Below, piece by piece: positions 45,845 to 52,374 of a DNA stretch of 52,374 nucleotides. The stretch lies in contig NZ_LIQF01000019.1 of NCBI RefSeq assembly GCF_001418205.1, forward strand, positions 1 through 52,374, in the 5' to 3' direction. Numbering within the stretch: the stretch's first letter is position 1; every line of letters starts with the position of its first letter. Made by a program: the position numbers and the translations under genes. The DNA is from Marinomonas fungiae. GTDB lineage: Bacteria > Pseudomonadota > Gammaproteobacteria > Pseudomonadales > Marinomonadaceae. Below the pieces are notes generated by a model that worked only from the letters and a program-made list of their open reading frames with translations, was not told where the DNA came from and did not search any database.

Positions 45845-46294
45845 ATGAGTGTCTCAGTGATAAGTCGTAACCACGAAACTAACTTCATCAAAGCCAAGCG
45901 TTTTCGTATACCATTGTTTATGGAATGCGTTTCTGCTGGTTTTCCCTCTCCAGCGCAGAATTATATTGAGCAAACACTCGACCTCAACGAGCTGTGCATC
46001 AAGCGACCGGCTGCAACGTTCTTTGTTCGTGTTGAAGGCAATTCAATGATTGAAGCAGGGATTTACCCTGATGACATTCTCGTGGTTGATCGCTCTGTCC
46101 AAGCTAAACACGGTGACATTGTCATTGCTGGTATTCATGGAGAGTTCACTGTGAAGGAGCTTCAGCTAAGGCCGTGCGTCAAGTTGATCCCAAGAAATCA
46201 GGCATATCACCCCATCCGAATTCCTGAAGGGACCGAGTTAGAGCTCTTTGGTGTAGTCACTCATGTGGTGCGAAACATGCGCCGTAAGTCGTGA
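45845..46294 (+). CDS. rumA: RumA, UmuD-like polymerase V subunit
   Basis: 149 residues with a self-cleavage site Ala31-Gly32 (CVSAGFPSP) and catalytic Ser67 (EGNSMIEAG) and Lys104 (FTVKEL). RecA filaments trigger self-cleavage to the active form, which pairs with RumB for translesion synthesis. Directly downstream of the LexA box. Confidence 0.94.
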   Translation: MSVSVISRNHETNFIKAKRFRIPLFMECVSAGFPSPAQNYIEQTLDLNELCIKRPAATFFVRVEGNSMIEAGIYPDDILVVDRSVQAKHGDIVIAGIHGEFTVKELQLRPCVKLIPRNQAYHPIRIPEGTELELFGVVTHVVRNMRRKS

Positions 46295-46301
46295 CGATCC
46301 T

Positions 46302-47570
46302 ATGCCTGTATTTGCCTTGGTGGACTGCAACAACTTTTACGCCAGTTGTGAGAAGCTATTTCGCCCTGATTTAAAAGATACGCCGGTTGTGGTGCTGTCC
46401 AACAACGACGGCTGCGTGGTAGCTCGCTCACGTGAAGCCAAGTCACTCGGCATTAAAATGGGCGTCCCCGTCTTTCAGATCAAAGCTGAAATGCAGCGTC
46501 ATGGCATTTTAGCATTCTCATCCAACTACGCGCTGTATGCAGATTTAAGCAGTCGAGTGATGCGCACTTTGGAAGAGATGGCACCAAAAGTAGAGATTTA
46601 CTCTATTGACGAAGCGTTTTTGGATTTAACCGGTATTCAATCTGTCCTATCCCTTGTCGAGTTCGGACAACAAGTGCGAGAGCGGATAGGTAACTGGATT
46701 GGGATCACCGTCTGTGTAGGCATTGCACCGACTAAAACACTCGCCAAACTGGCAAACCATGCCGCCAAAAAGTATCCAGCCACTCAGGGCGTTGTAGACC
46801 TGACCAATCCAGATCGGCAACGTCGATTGCTCGCATTAGTTCCGGCTGATGATGTTTGGGGCGTTGGTAGACGGCTTTCTAAGCGATTAAATGCTCTGGG
46901 TATCACCACAGCCTTAGACCTAGCCAACGCCTCTCCTAGAGCCATCAGAGACCAGTTTTCAGTAGTTTTAGAGAGAACCGTCAGAGAGCTCAATGGTGAG
47001 TCGTGCATTGAACTTGAAGAGATCCCGCCAACTAAGAAACAAATCGTCTGTAGCCGTTCATTTGGAGTAAAAGTGACGCACTTTGAATTGTTACGTGAAG
47101 CCATATGCGAATACGCAACCCGCGCCACTGAGAAGCTTCGCAAAGAACAGCAGCAAGCCAAAGTGATGACCGTGTTCATACGAAGCAGCCCCTTTAAGGA
47201 CAACGAGCCGCAGTACAGCAATTCCGCATCGGGCGAGTTGTTGATCCCCAGTTGCGATACGCGTGATTTTATCGAGCTGGCCAATCACTTACTCAAGCGA
47301 ATTTGGAAGGATGGTTTTCGTTATGCCAAAGCGGGCGTCATGCTGTCTGACTTTTACGATCCCGGCATGTTTCAACCAGGTCTATTCGATGACGTATCGA
47401 CCCGCTCCAATAGTCAACAGTTAATGTCTGTATTGGACACCATTAATCAAAGCGGTGCCGGAAAGGTTTTCTTTGCTGGACAAGGTACGAAGAAAGATTG
47501 GTCGATGAAGCGAGAGCATTTGTCTCCCGCCTACACAACACGCTGGGACCAGTTACCACGAGTAAAGTAG
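46302..47570 (+). CDS. rumB: RumB, UmuC-like translesion DNA polymerase
   Basis: 422 residues from the ATG at 46302, 7 bp after rumA; an earlier in-frame ATG would overlap rumA. Y-family motifs ALVDCNNFYASCE, and YSIDEAFLDL with catalytic acidic residues, plus the helix-hairpin-helix and little-finger regions. Full length, unlike in SXT itself, where rumB is disrupted by inserted DNA. It ends 10 bp from the convergent mobI. Confidence 0.94.
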   Translation: MPVFALVDCNNFYASCEKLFRPDLKDTPVVVLSNNDGCVVARSREAKSLGIKMGVPVFQIKAEMQRHGILAFSSNYALYADLSSRVMRTLEEMAPKVEIYSIDEAFLDLTGIQSVLSLVEFGQQVRERIGNWIGITVCVGIAPTKTLAKLANHAAKKYPATQGVVDLTNPDRQRRLLALVPADDVWGVGRRLSKRLNALGITTALDLANASPRAIRDQFSVVLERTVRELNGESCIELEEIPPTKKQIVCSRSFGVKVTHFELLREAICEYATRATEKLRKEQQQAKVMTVFIRSSPFKDNEPQYSNSASGELLIPSCDTRDFIELANHLLKRIWKDGFRYAKAGVMLSDFYDPGMFQPGLFDDVSTRSNSQQLMSVLDTINQSGAGKVFFAGQGTKKDWSMKREHLSPAYTTRWDQLPRVK

Positions 47571-47580
47571 ACCCTGTGAT

Positions 47581-48024
47581 TCAATAGGCATTCACTCTGC
47601 GACGTAGCATGTTGAGCTTATCAACCTGGCGTCGAACATCACTGAAGAATTCTTCTTTCTCCATGGCCAGCGCTAACTCCCATTCTTTGGCTAGACCTTG
47701 GCAGTCCAAAAATGAGTATCTCAGCTTCGTCTTTGAAATACGCAGTCCCTTGCTAAAGACCACGCGCTTGCCTCGTTGACCGTGAAAGCTGTTGATGTAC
47801 CACTCTATGCCAAAGCCATACTTAAAGTCTCTGATACGGACACCAAGCAGCCCCCAATCTTTAAAGGGCGCATTCTCACGAACCTTGTAATGGGTAACCC
47901 AAAAGTCATCAACTTCAGCTCGTGCCAGTGCTTTTAGCCTGTCTGTTTCTTGCTGAAGTAAATCTGATACCTCTGCTTTCCATTGTTCATTGACGATTTC
48001 TACCAAACCAATTTCCCCATCCAA
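47581..48024 (-). CDS. mobI: MobI, mobilisation auxiliary protein
   Basis: 147 residues, highly charged, with ENAPFKDWGLLGVRIRDFKYGFGIEWY. Position beside the oriT region and size match MobI of SXT/R391, which is needed for oriT processing with TraI. I recognise no other domain. Start at 48024 is close to the stem-loop at 48031-48065. Confidence 0.85.
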   Translation of the reverse strand: MDGEIGLVEIVNEQWKAEVSDLLQQETDRLKALARAEVDDFWVTHYKVRENAPFKDWGLLGVRIRDFKYGFGIEWYINSFHGQRGKRVVFSKGLRISKTKLRYSFLDCQGLAKEWELALAMEKEEFFSDVRRQVDKLNMLRRRVNAY

Positions 48025-48488
48025 TTAACCCCAAAAGCCAAAACCACTATCCGTTTGGCTTTTGGATCGAAACGCCAAACGTAAAACTGCCGTAACAATC
48101 ACTGTTTGGCGTCTCGATATAAATCAACTCGCGCAATCCCATACCTGACAAGGGATACAGGCCGATTTCACTGAAAAACGCCTAAAAAGACGTATCGCCA
48201 TGAAAATACAAACCGTTTGGCAAGTTCAAGCCAGAATGCAAACGACGTTTGGCGTCTCGATTTTTTTGACTAGGTCATCCGCCGCCAAACAGAGCCTATT
48301 CTCATACTTTTGCGAAAATGCAATAGGCAGATAGATGAAAGGATTTGTCACCTTTCTGCCCACCGCCAGTACACCGAATCCTGATAATGACATTTGAGTG
48401 AACCGCCAGAGCACTTGGACATTCCCAAGCGTGATTAGCGCGGTTGATTGAAAACCGTTAGAGCACTTTGAGTGCACAGGAGATAAGT
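48025..48488. other. oriT: Probable oriT / partition-site region with repeats
   Basis: About 460 bp between divergent mobI and srpM. Contains a perfect 12-bp stem (48031-48042 with 48054-48065) and a 15-bp stem with one mismatch (48066-48080 with 48104-48118). The heptamer GTTTGGC appears at 48053-48059, 48104-48110, 48215-48221 and 48247-48253, and its complement at 48074-48080 and 48284-48290. In SXT/R391, oriT and the replication origin lie here and a partition centromere is near; which repeats serve which function is not clear from sequence. Confidence 0.72.
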
Positions 48489-49463
48489 ATGTTTGTACTA
48501 GGCGTAGATATCGGTTACTCAAACCTGAAGCTGGCATCTGGCCAATCAGGCAGTGAACCGAAAACCATTATTCTGCCTGCGGGTGCCGGTCCTGCGGAAC
48601 GTATGCCTGAGCGTATAGGTGGAGGCGATGATGAAACTTGTTTGTATGTATCTGTCGATAATGAGCGTTGGGCCGCTGGTGTGCCTGCTGGACGCCTTCA
48701 AGGCTGGGAACGAGAACTTCATCCGGAATATCCCACCACAAAAACCTATAAGGCGCTTTTTCATGCCGCCTTGTTAATGACTGAAACTGAGTCCATCGAT
48801 TTGCTTGTCACTGGATTACCGGTTTCCCAGTTTCATGAACCACAACGTAGATCTGACCTTGTGAAGCGTCTAAAAGGTGTCCATCAAGTGACACCTAAGC
48901 GCAGTATCACCGTTCATGACGTCAAAGTACTACCGCAGCCTGCCGGTGCCTATATGGATATGGTTCAAGCAGGTGGTGATCTGGGCTTGATTGAAGAAGG
49001 TCGCGTCGTGGTCATAGACCCTGGCTTCTTTTCTGTTGATTGGGTTGCCCTTGAGGCTGGAGAAATTCGCTACAGCTCATCAGGAACCAGTCTTCAGGCA
49101 ATGTCCGTGCTACTGGAAACCATTGATAAGCTGATTTCGGAAGATCATGGTGCCAAAGTCGGAATGGATCGACTTGAAAAAGCAATGAGAACCGGCGACT
49201 TGCAGGTCCTGCTATTTGGTGAAAAAGTCGATATTTCACCTTATCTGAATGCAGCCATAAAAAGGGTAGCGCCTGTTGCACTTACAGCCATGCGCCAATC
49301 CATGCGTGACGAGAGCATCAATGCGGACTTAGTATTGATCGCCGGAGGTGGGGCCTTGGCTTATAAGGAAGCGGCCAAGGAGATTTTTTCACGAAGCAAG
49401 ATCATCGTGCCAGAACAATCTATTTTGGCGAACGTCCGAGGCTTCTGGTTTTATGGGTCATGA
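48489..49463 (+). CDS. srpM: SrpM-like (ParM-type) actin-like partition ATPase
   Basis: 324 residues from the ATG at 48489 (AGGAG upstream). Actin-fold motifs: GVDIGYSNLKLASG (phosphate 1), VVIDPGFFSVDWVAL (phosphate 2) and LIAGGGALAYKEA (adenosine). It should polymerise to segregate replicating circular ICE copies. It overlaps the next gene by 4 bp, as in type II partition operons. Symbol follows SXT usage and is from memory. Confidence 0.85.
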   Translation: MFVLGVDIGYSNLKLASGQSGSEPKTIILPAGAGPAERMPERIGGGDDETCLYVSVDNERWAAGVPAGRLQGWERELHPEYPTTKTYKALFHAALLMTETESIDLLVTGLPVSQFHEPQRRSDLVKRLKGVHQVTPKRSITVHDVKVLPQPAGAYMDMVQAGGDLGLIEEGRVVVIDPGFFSVDWVALEAGEIRYSSSGTSLQAMSVLLETIDKLISEDHGAKVGMDRLEKAMRTGDLQVLLFGEKVDISPYLNAAIKRVAPVALTAMRQSMRDESINADLVLIAGGGALAYKEAAKEIFSRSKIIVPEQSILANVRGFWFYGS

Positions 49464-49735
49464 TTATGAGAGTTGTCGTCAACATTCCACCAGGGAGCCA
49501 CCCTGAACTGCTCAAAGAATTGGAAAAGACGCCACCACGGGAACGGGCTGAGCGTCTGCGGATGCTGGCCACCTTTGGGTTAATTCAAATGAGCCAACCC
49601 AATCTATCCACTACATCTACACCGGTGGATGGCCATGCACCAGAAGTTGAAAATACTTCTGTGAGTACAGCGCTAGAACCCAAAGCAGAATCACGTAAAC
49701 AATCATTAAAATCAAAACTAGAGCTGGGCTTATAA
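49460..49735 (+). CDS. srpR: SrpR-like partition adaptor
   Basis: 91 residues. N-terminus MRVVVNIPPGSHPELLKELEKTPPRERAERLRMLATFG resembles a small ribbon-helix-helix DNA-binding fold, as in ParR-like adaptors. The C-terminal tail is polar. The start overlaps srpM (ATGA). It may bind the repeats in the 48.0-48.3 kb region and link them to SrpM filaments. Confidence 0.72.
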   Translation: MIMRVVVNIPPGSHPELLKELEKTPPRERAERLRMLATFGLIQMSQPNLSTTSTPVDGHAPEVENTSVSTALEPKAESRKQSLKSKLELGL

Positions 49736-49736
49736 C

Positions 49737-50987
49737 ATGGCGTTATCAGTTAGCTGGCTCGATGTCAGGTTAAATAAAGAAGCAAAAGAAACCATAGTAA
49801 AAGCCGACCGAGATGGGCTAAGTGCTCGGGTATCGCCCAAGGGCAAAATTGTTTTTCAGTTTCGTTATAAGTTTGATGGCAAGCAACAGCGGGTAGACAT
49901 AGGTACTTACCCACTTATGAAGCTTGCTGAAGCTAGGAATGAGCTGGATAGGTTAAGGGCGGTACTTGATCAGGGCAGAAACCCCAAGCTCTACCTACAG
50001 CAGGAACGGGCCAAGTATTCTGCCAATCAAAGCTTCGAATCGATTTTTCGAGACTGGATAGACTCTGCCGGTAAGAAAGGGCTAAAGGAGAAAACGCAGC
50101 ACTACCAAAAACGCAGCAGTGAAATATATTTGCTGCCCCGACTTGGCAAGTACCCATTAACTGACATCAATGAATTGTCCTTGTGAAACTGTCTTCGTGA
50201 GGTTTCGGAGTCGTCCCCTTCAAACACAGAACGTCTGGTGTCTGTGCTGTACAAGTTTTATGACTGGCTGATTGATGAACAAATTTTGGAAATTAACGCT
50301 GCCGCTGGGATCACAGCAAAAAAGGTTGGCGGTAAAAAAGGAAAACGAACTCGGGTGCTAAATGACAACGAGATCAGGATACTTTGGCGCTATTTGCACG
50401 AGTCAAAAATCACTGAGAAGAATCGCATCTACATAAAACTGCTTCTGCTATTGGGCGGTCGCAAGGGCGAACTCATTCAAGCTGAAAAGCATCACTTTGA
50501 CTTGCAATCTGCAATGTGGATAGTGCCCATAGAGATCCGCAAACAAGGTGAGAAAATTGGAGCGCCAATCATGCGGCCATTGATTAGGCCTACTATTGAG
50601 CTGATTGAACTGGCGATGCAGATGAGTAAATCAACTTACTTGTTTCCCGCGAACGGACAAGAAGAACTTGCCACAAATGGCTTTGATACCACTATTCCTA
50701 ACAATGTGAAAATCTGGGCTCGAAGGTCGCTTGGTATTGAGATGGAGCACTGGTCTATGCATGATCTTCGCAGAACGATGCGAACGCGAATGTCAGCCAT
50801 CACGACGCAAGAAGTTGCCGAGTTGATGATTGGCCACAGCAAAAAAGGGTTGGATGCTATCTATAACCAATATCAGTACCTGGATGAAATGCGTCATGCT
50901 TACGACGTTTGGTATCAACAGCTAGAGCCCATCATCGAGCCGACAGGCTTTCCATTCAACTGGCGTTTCGGGCAACAAAAGAAATAG
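49737..50987 (+). pseudogene. int: Tyrosine-recombinase integrase with in-frame TGA
   Basis: 417 codons. The frame is open apart from a single TGA at 50184-50186 (codon 150, between ...DINELSL and NCLREVSES). The reading frame does not change across it and both sides match SXT/R391 Int in layout. Catalytic residues of the C-terminal half are all present: R242 (GGRKGEL), H342 and R345 (HDLRR), H367 (IGHSKKG) and Y376. A single base change would give TGG (Trp), CGA (Arg) or another sense codon. As written, the protein is cut at 149 residues and inactive unless read through. No ribosome binding site precedes the next GTG. A sequencing error is also possible. Confidence 0.9.
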
Positions 50988-50989
50988 GC

Positions 50990-51184
50990 TCAATCCTCTT
51001 TCTTCTCATACTTCTCCAAGTCTTCAATGTGCCACAGCTTGTTTCGTGTATTTCGGTTGATACGAGGTTGCAGCAAGCTGCCATCTTTTATTCTTCGCCA
51101 GAGCGTCGTATAGCTAATGTGGGAACGAGCCATCACTTCGTAAGATGTTAGAAAAGGGGTTACCTGGTGCGCCACTGCTGTCAT
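50990..51184 (-). CDS. xis: Xis, AlpA-like excisionase
   Basis: 64 residues from the ATG at 51184 (AGGAG 7 bases upstream); earlier starts are too close to the ribosome binding site. A MerR/AlpA-like winged helix: FLTSYEVMARSHISYTTLWRRIKDG. Excision factor for the ICE, convergent with int, 2 bp apart, as in SXT/R391. Confidence 0.88.
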   Translation of the reverse strand: MTAVAHQVTPFLTSYEVMARSHISYTTLWRRIKDGSLLQPRINRNTRNKLWHIEDLEKYEKKED

Positions 51185-51324
51185 CTGCATTCTCCTGAAA
51201 ATCAATGTAAAGCTATCATCGCCTGATTCATCACTTTTTGATGGTCAGAAAGATGCATGATTTTTTTCAGAAGATCAGCCTTATCAAGACATCGGTATCA
51301 TTGTACGGTTTACCAAATTTCCAG

Positions 51325-51347
51325 TTTACGGCGCAAAGCGCCGTAAA
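51325..51347. repeat. Palindrome near the ICE right end
   Basis: Perfect arms TTTACGGCG (51325-51333) and CGCCGTAAA (51339-51347) with a 5-nt spacer. It lies in the 217-bp stretch between xis and the hipA remnant where the ICE-chromosome junction should be. It could be a terminator for hipA or part of the attachment region; I cannot tell. Confidence 0.6.
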
Positions 51348-51401
51348 ATCGCGTAAAGTTAAACCATCTTTATCGATATGTACGCTTTAGCTACTAGTAA
51401 T

Positions 51402-51836
51402 TCAACGTAGCGGTATGCTTCGTAAGTGCGTTTCGATGGCTTCAATCACTGACTTTGTAAGGGGTAAATGCGCTTTTTCTTTCGCCCATACCTCATGGAA
51501 GCCTGCTACAGTTTGCTTTGCAGTATCTAACACCAATTTTTCTGGCAACATGGCTTTAGCCGCTAAGTGTGATAGCTCATCCAGCGTGAAATCGCTGAAT
51601 CTCTTGCTACGGCTCACCTTCAGCGATGCACTATCATCGGGGATATAAGGAATGGTTGAAACAAAGTCATAAGCAGGCGCAATCGATGCGGTGCGCTTAT
51701 CTTTGTAGATCACAGACCAATTCTTCAAATGCATATCCGCATTGCCAATTAGGGTATTGAACACCAGTCGGCGAGTAAATTCAGCAATGTCTTCGTCTTG
51801 CCCTTCAATACCGATAACCTGAGCAATATTTCGCAT
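51402..51836 (-). pseudogene. hipA': HipA C-terminal fragment
   Basis: 144 residues carrying only the kinase C-terminal half: GNADMHLKNWSVIY (catalytic loop) and PAYDFVS (DF motif). Full HipA is about 400-440 residues. Upstream of codon 1 the frame meets a TAA after two codons, next to a 9-bp inverted repeat (51838-51846 with 51858-51866) and IS-like DNA. The N-terminal half was probably lost when the insertion sequence arrived. It lies outside the ICE and so is most likely host chromosome. Confidence 0.75.
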
Positions 51837-52013
51837 ACTGACTTAAGGAACATGCGATTAAGTCAGCTAATTAGCACGAAATCACTACTAACTTGATTTG
51901 CTCTTTAATTTACTCAAAATCTTAGTTTTTAGCGCGTCTTGTACCCTAGTTGGAGGCTTTAAAGCTCCAACTACCGTCATCAAGACGGATTAACCCTTTG
52001 CAGACCTGATCAT

Positions 52014-52374
52014 CTAATCTACTCGTAGCAAATTTCCCAGTGCAAACAACACCGCGAGCTTATTATCATTTTTGGATAACCCTTTATAGACCGCTTTACG
52101 GAAGCCAAACTGGCACTTCAATATGCGAAATGGGTGCTCGACTTTTGCTCTGATACTCGCTTTTATGTACTTAGTATTGATGGGGGTTTTATTAATACGG
52201 GGATGCTTCTTCCATTCCCTAACCTTGCTTGGCATCTCCGCAATCAACCAGTCCAATTTCTTATCTTTGGTTTCCTCACGTTTTTCTACGCCACGATAGC
52301 CTGAGTCAGCAGAGACAAACGTCTCATCGCCATGCATGAGTTCAGTGATTTGGTTTAGATCATGCTCATTGGCA
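52014..52374 (-). mobile_element. IS5-family transposase, C-terminal part (runs off the edge)
   Basis: Over 119 residues are visible and the frame stays open to the window end. DSGYRGVEK, then [24 protein letters not shown] carries the E of the DDE triad and the YREK-like region of IS5/IS1182-type transposases. The left IS end probably lies near 51840-51870, where the hipA remnant begins. Terminal repeats cannot be confirmed because the other end is outside. Confidence 0.85.

Noticed and set aside
50184..50186. TGA as a selenocysteine codon in the integrase
   Set aside because: No SECIS-like structure recognised, no known selenoprotein in this family; a point mutation or sequencing error is simpler.
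51325..51347. Palindrome as an integron attC site
   Set aside because: Arms are perfect and short and lack the R/L box layout of attC; no integron integrase or cassette is nearby.
1..52374. CRISPR arrays and tRNA or rRNA genes
   Set aside because: Looked for regularly spaced repeats and for cloverleaf or rRNA-like sequence; none seen.

Overview
This window is most of an SXT/R391-family integrative and conjugative element (ICE) from a gammaproteobacterium, probably a marine Vibrio, Shewanella or Photobacterium relative. The call rests on the conserved backbone order: int/xis, partition genes, mobI, rumAB, traI-traD, traLEKBVA, dsbC-traC-traW-traU-traN, and ssb-bet-exo-cobS. The transfer genes run mainly on the minus strand. 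The int end of the ICE is at the right (about 51 kb). The left edge cuts cobS, so the traF/H/G, eex and setR/setCD part of the family backbone lies outside the window.

Layout from left to right. 1-3.3 kb: homologous recombination block (cobS, YqaJ-type exonuclease, Bet/RecT annealase, SSB, a small membrane protein). Four of its genes are preceded by related hairpin leaders. 3.3-5.2 kb: cargo between traN and the recombination block, with a DUF1845/AcaB-like protein and a secreted endonuclease I of the IdeA type. 5.2-15.0 kb: mating-pair assembly operon dsbC-traC-trbI-like-trhF-traW-traU-traN. 15.0-23.6 kb: hotspot between dsbC and traA, holding an unfamiliar four-gene operon and a GNAT/DUF1778 toxin-antitoxin pair. 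23.6-27.7 kb: traL-E-K-B-V-A. 27.7-28.6 kb: small cargo gene. 28.6-33.8 kb: traI, traD, an unknown gene and traJ. 33.9-43.6 kb: defence island with Kiwa (kwaAB), a type IC restriction-modification locus with the PrrC anticodon nuclease embedded in it, and a WYL regulator. 43.9-47.6 kb: two backbone genes and SOS-controlled rumAB. 47.6-51.2 kb: mobI, the oriT/partition region, srpM/srpR-like genes, an integrase interrupted by one in-frame TGA, and xis. 51.2 kb to the end: a hipA remnant and an IS5-family transposase running off the edge.

The best candidate for an undescribed system is the 15.2-22.0 kb operon: SF1 UPF1-like helicase, winged-helix-like protein of unknown function, two-HKD phospholipase D-family protein, and an RtcR-like sigma54 activator (CARF-like sensor, GAFTGA AAA+ domain, Fis-type HTH). 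A near-consensus sigma54 promoter sits just upstream of the first gene, so the system is probably self-activating in response to a ligand. A 34-bp direct repeat flanks the module, and a decayed copy of the traA 3' end lies beside one repeat. This suggests that two hotspot cargoes were stacked in tandem. The same ICE encodes PrrC. PrrC-type tRNA cleavage is known to leave cyclic phosphate ends, and RtcR-type sensors are known to respond to RNA of that kind, so a functional link between the two islands is possible but is only inference.

All calls come from reading the sequence; no database search was run.
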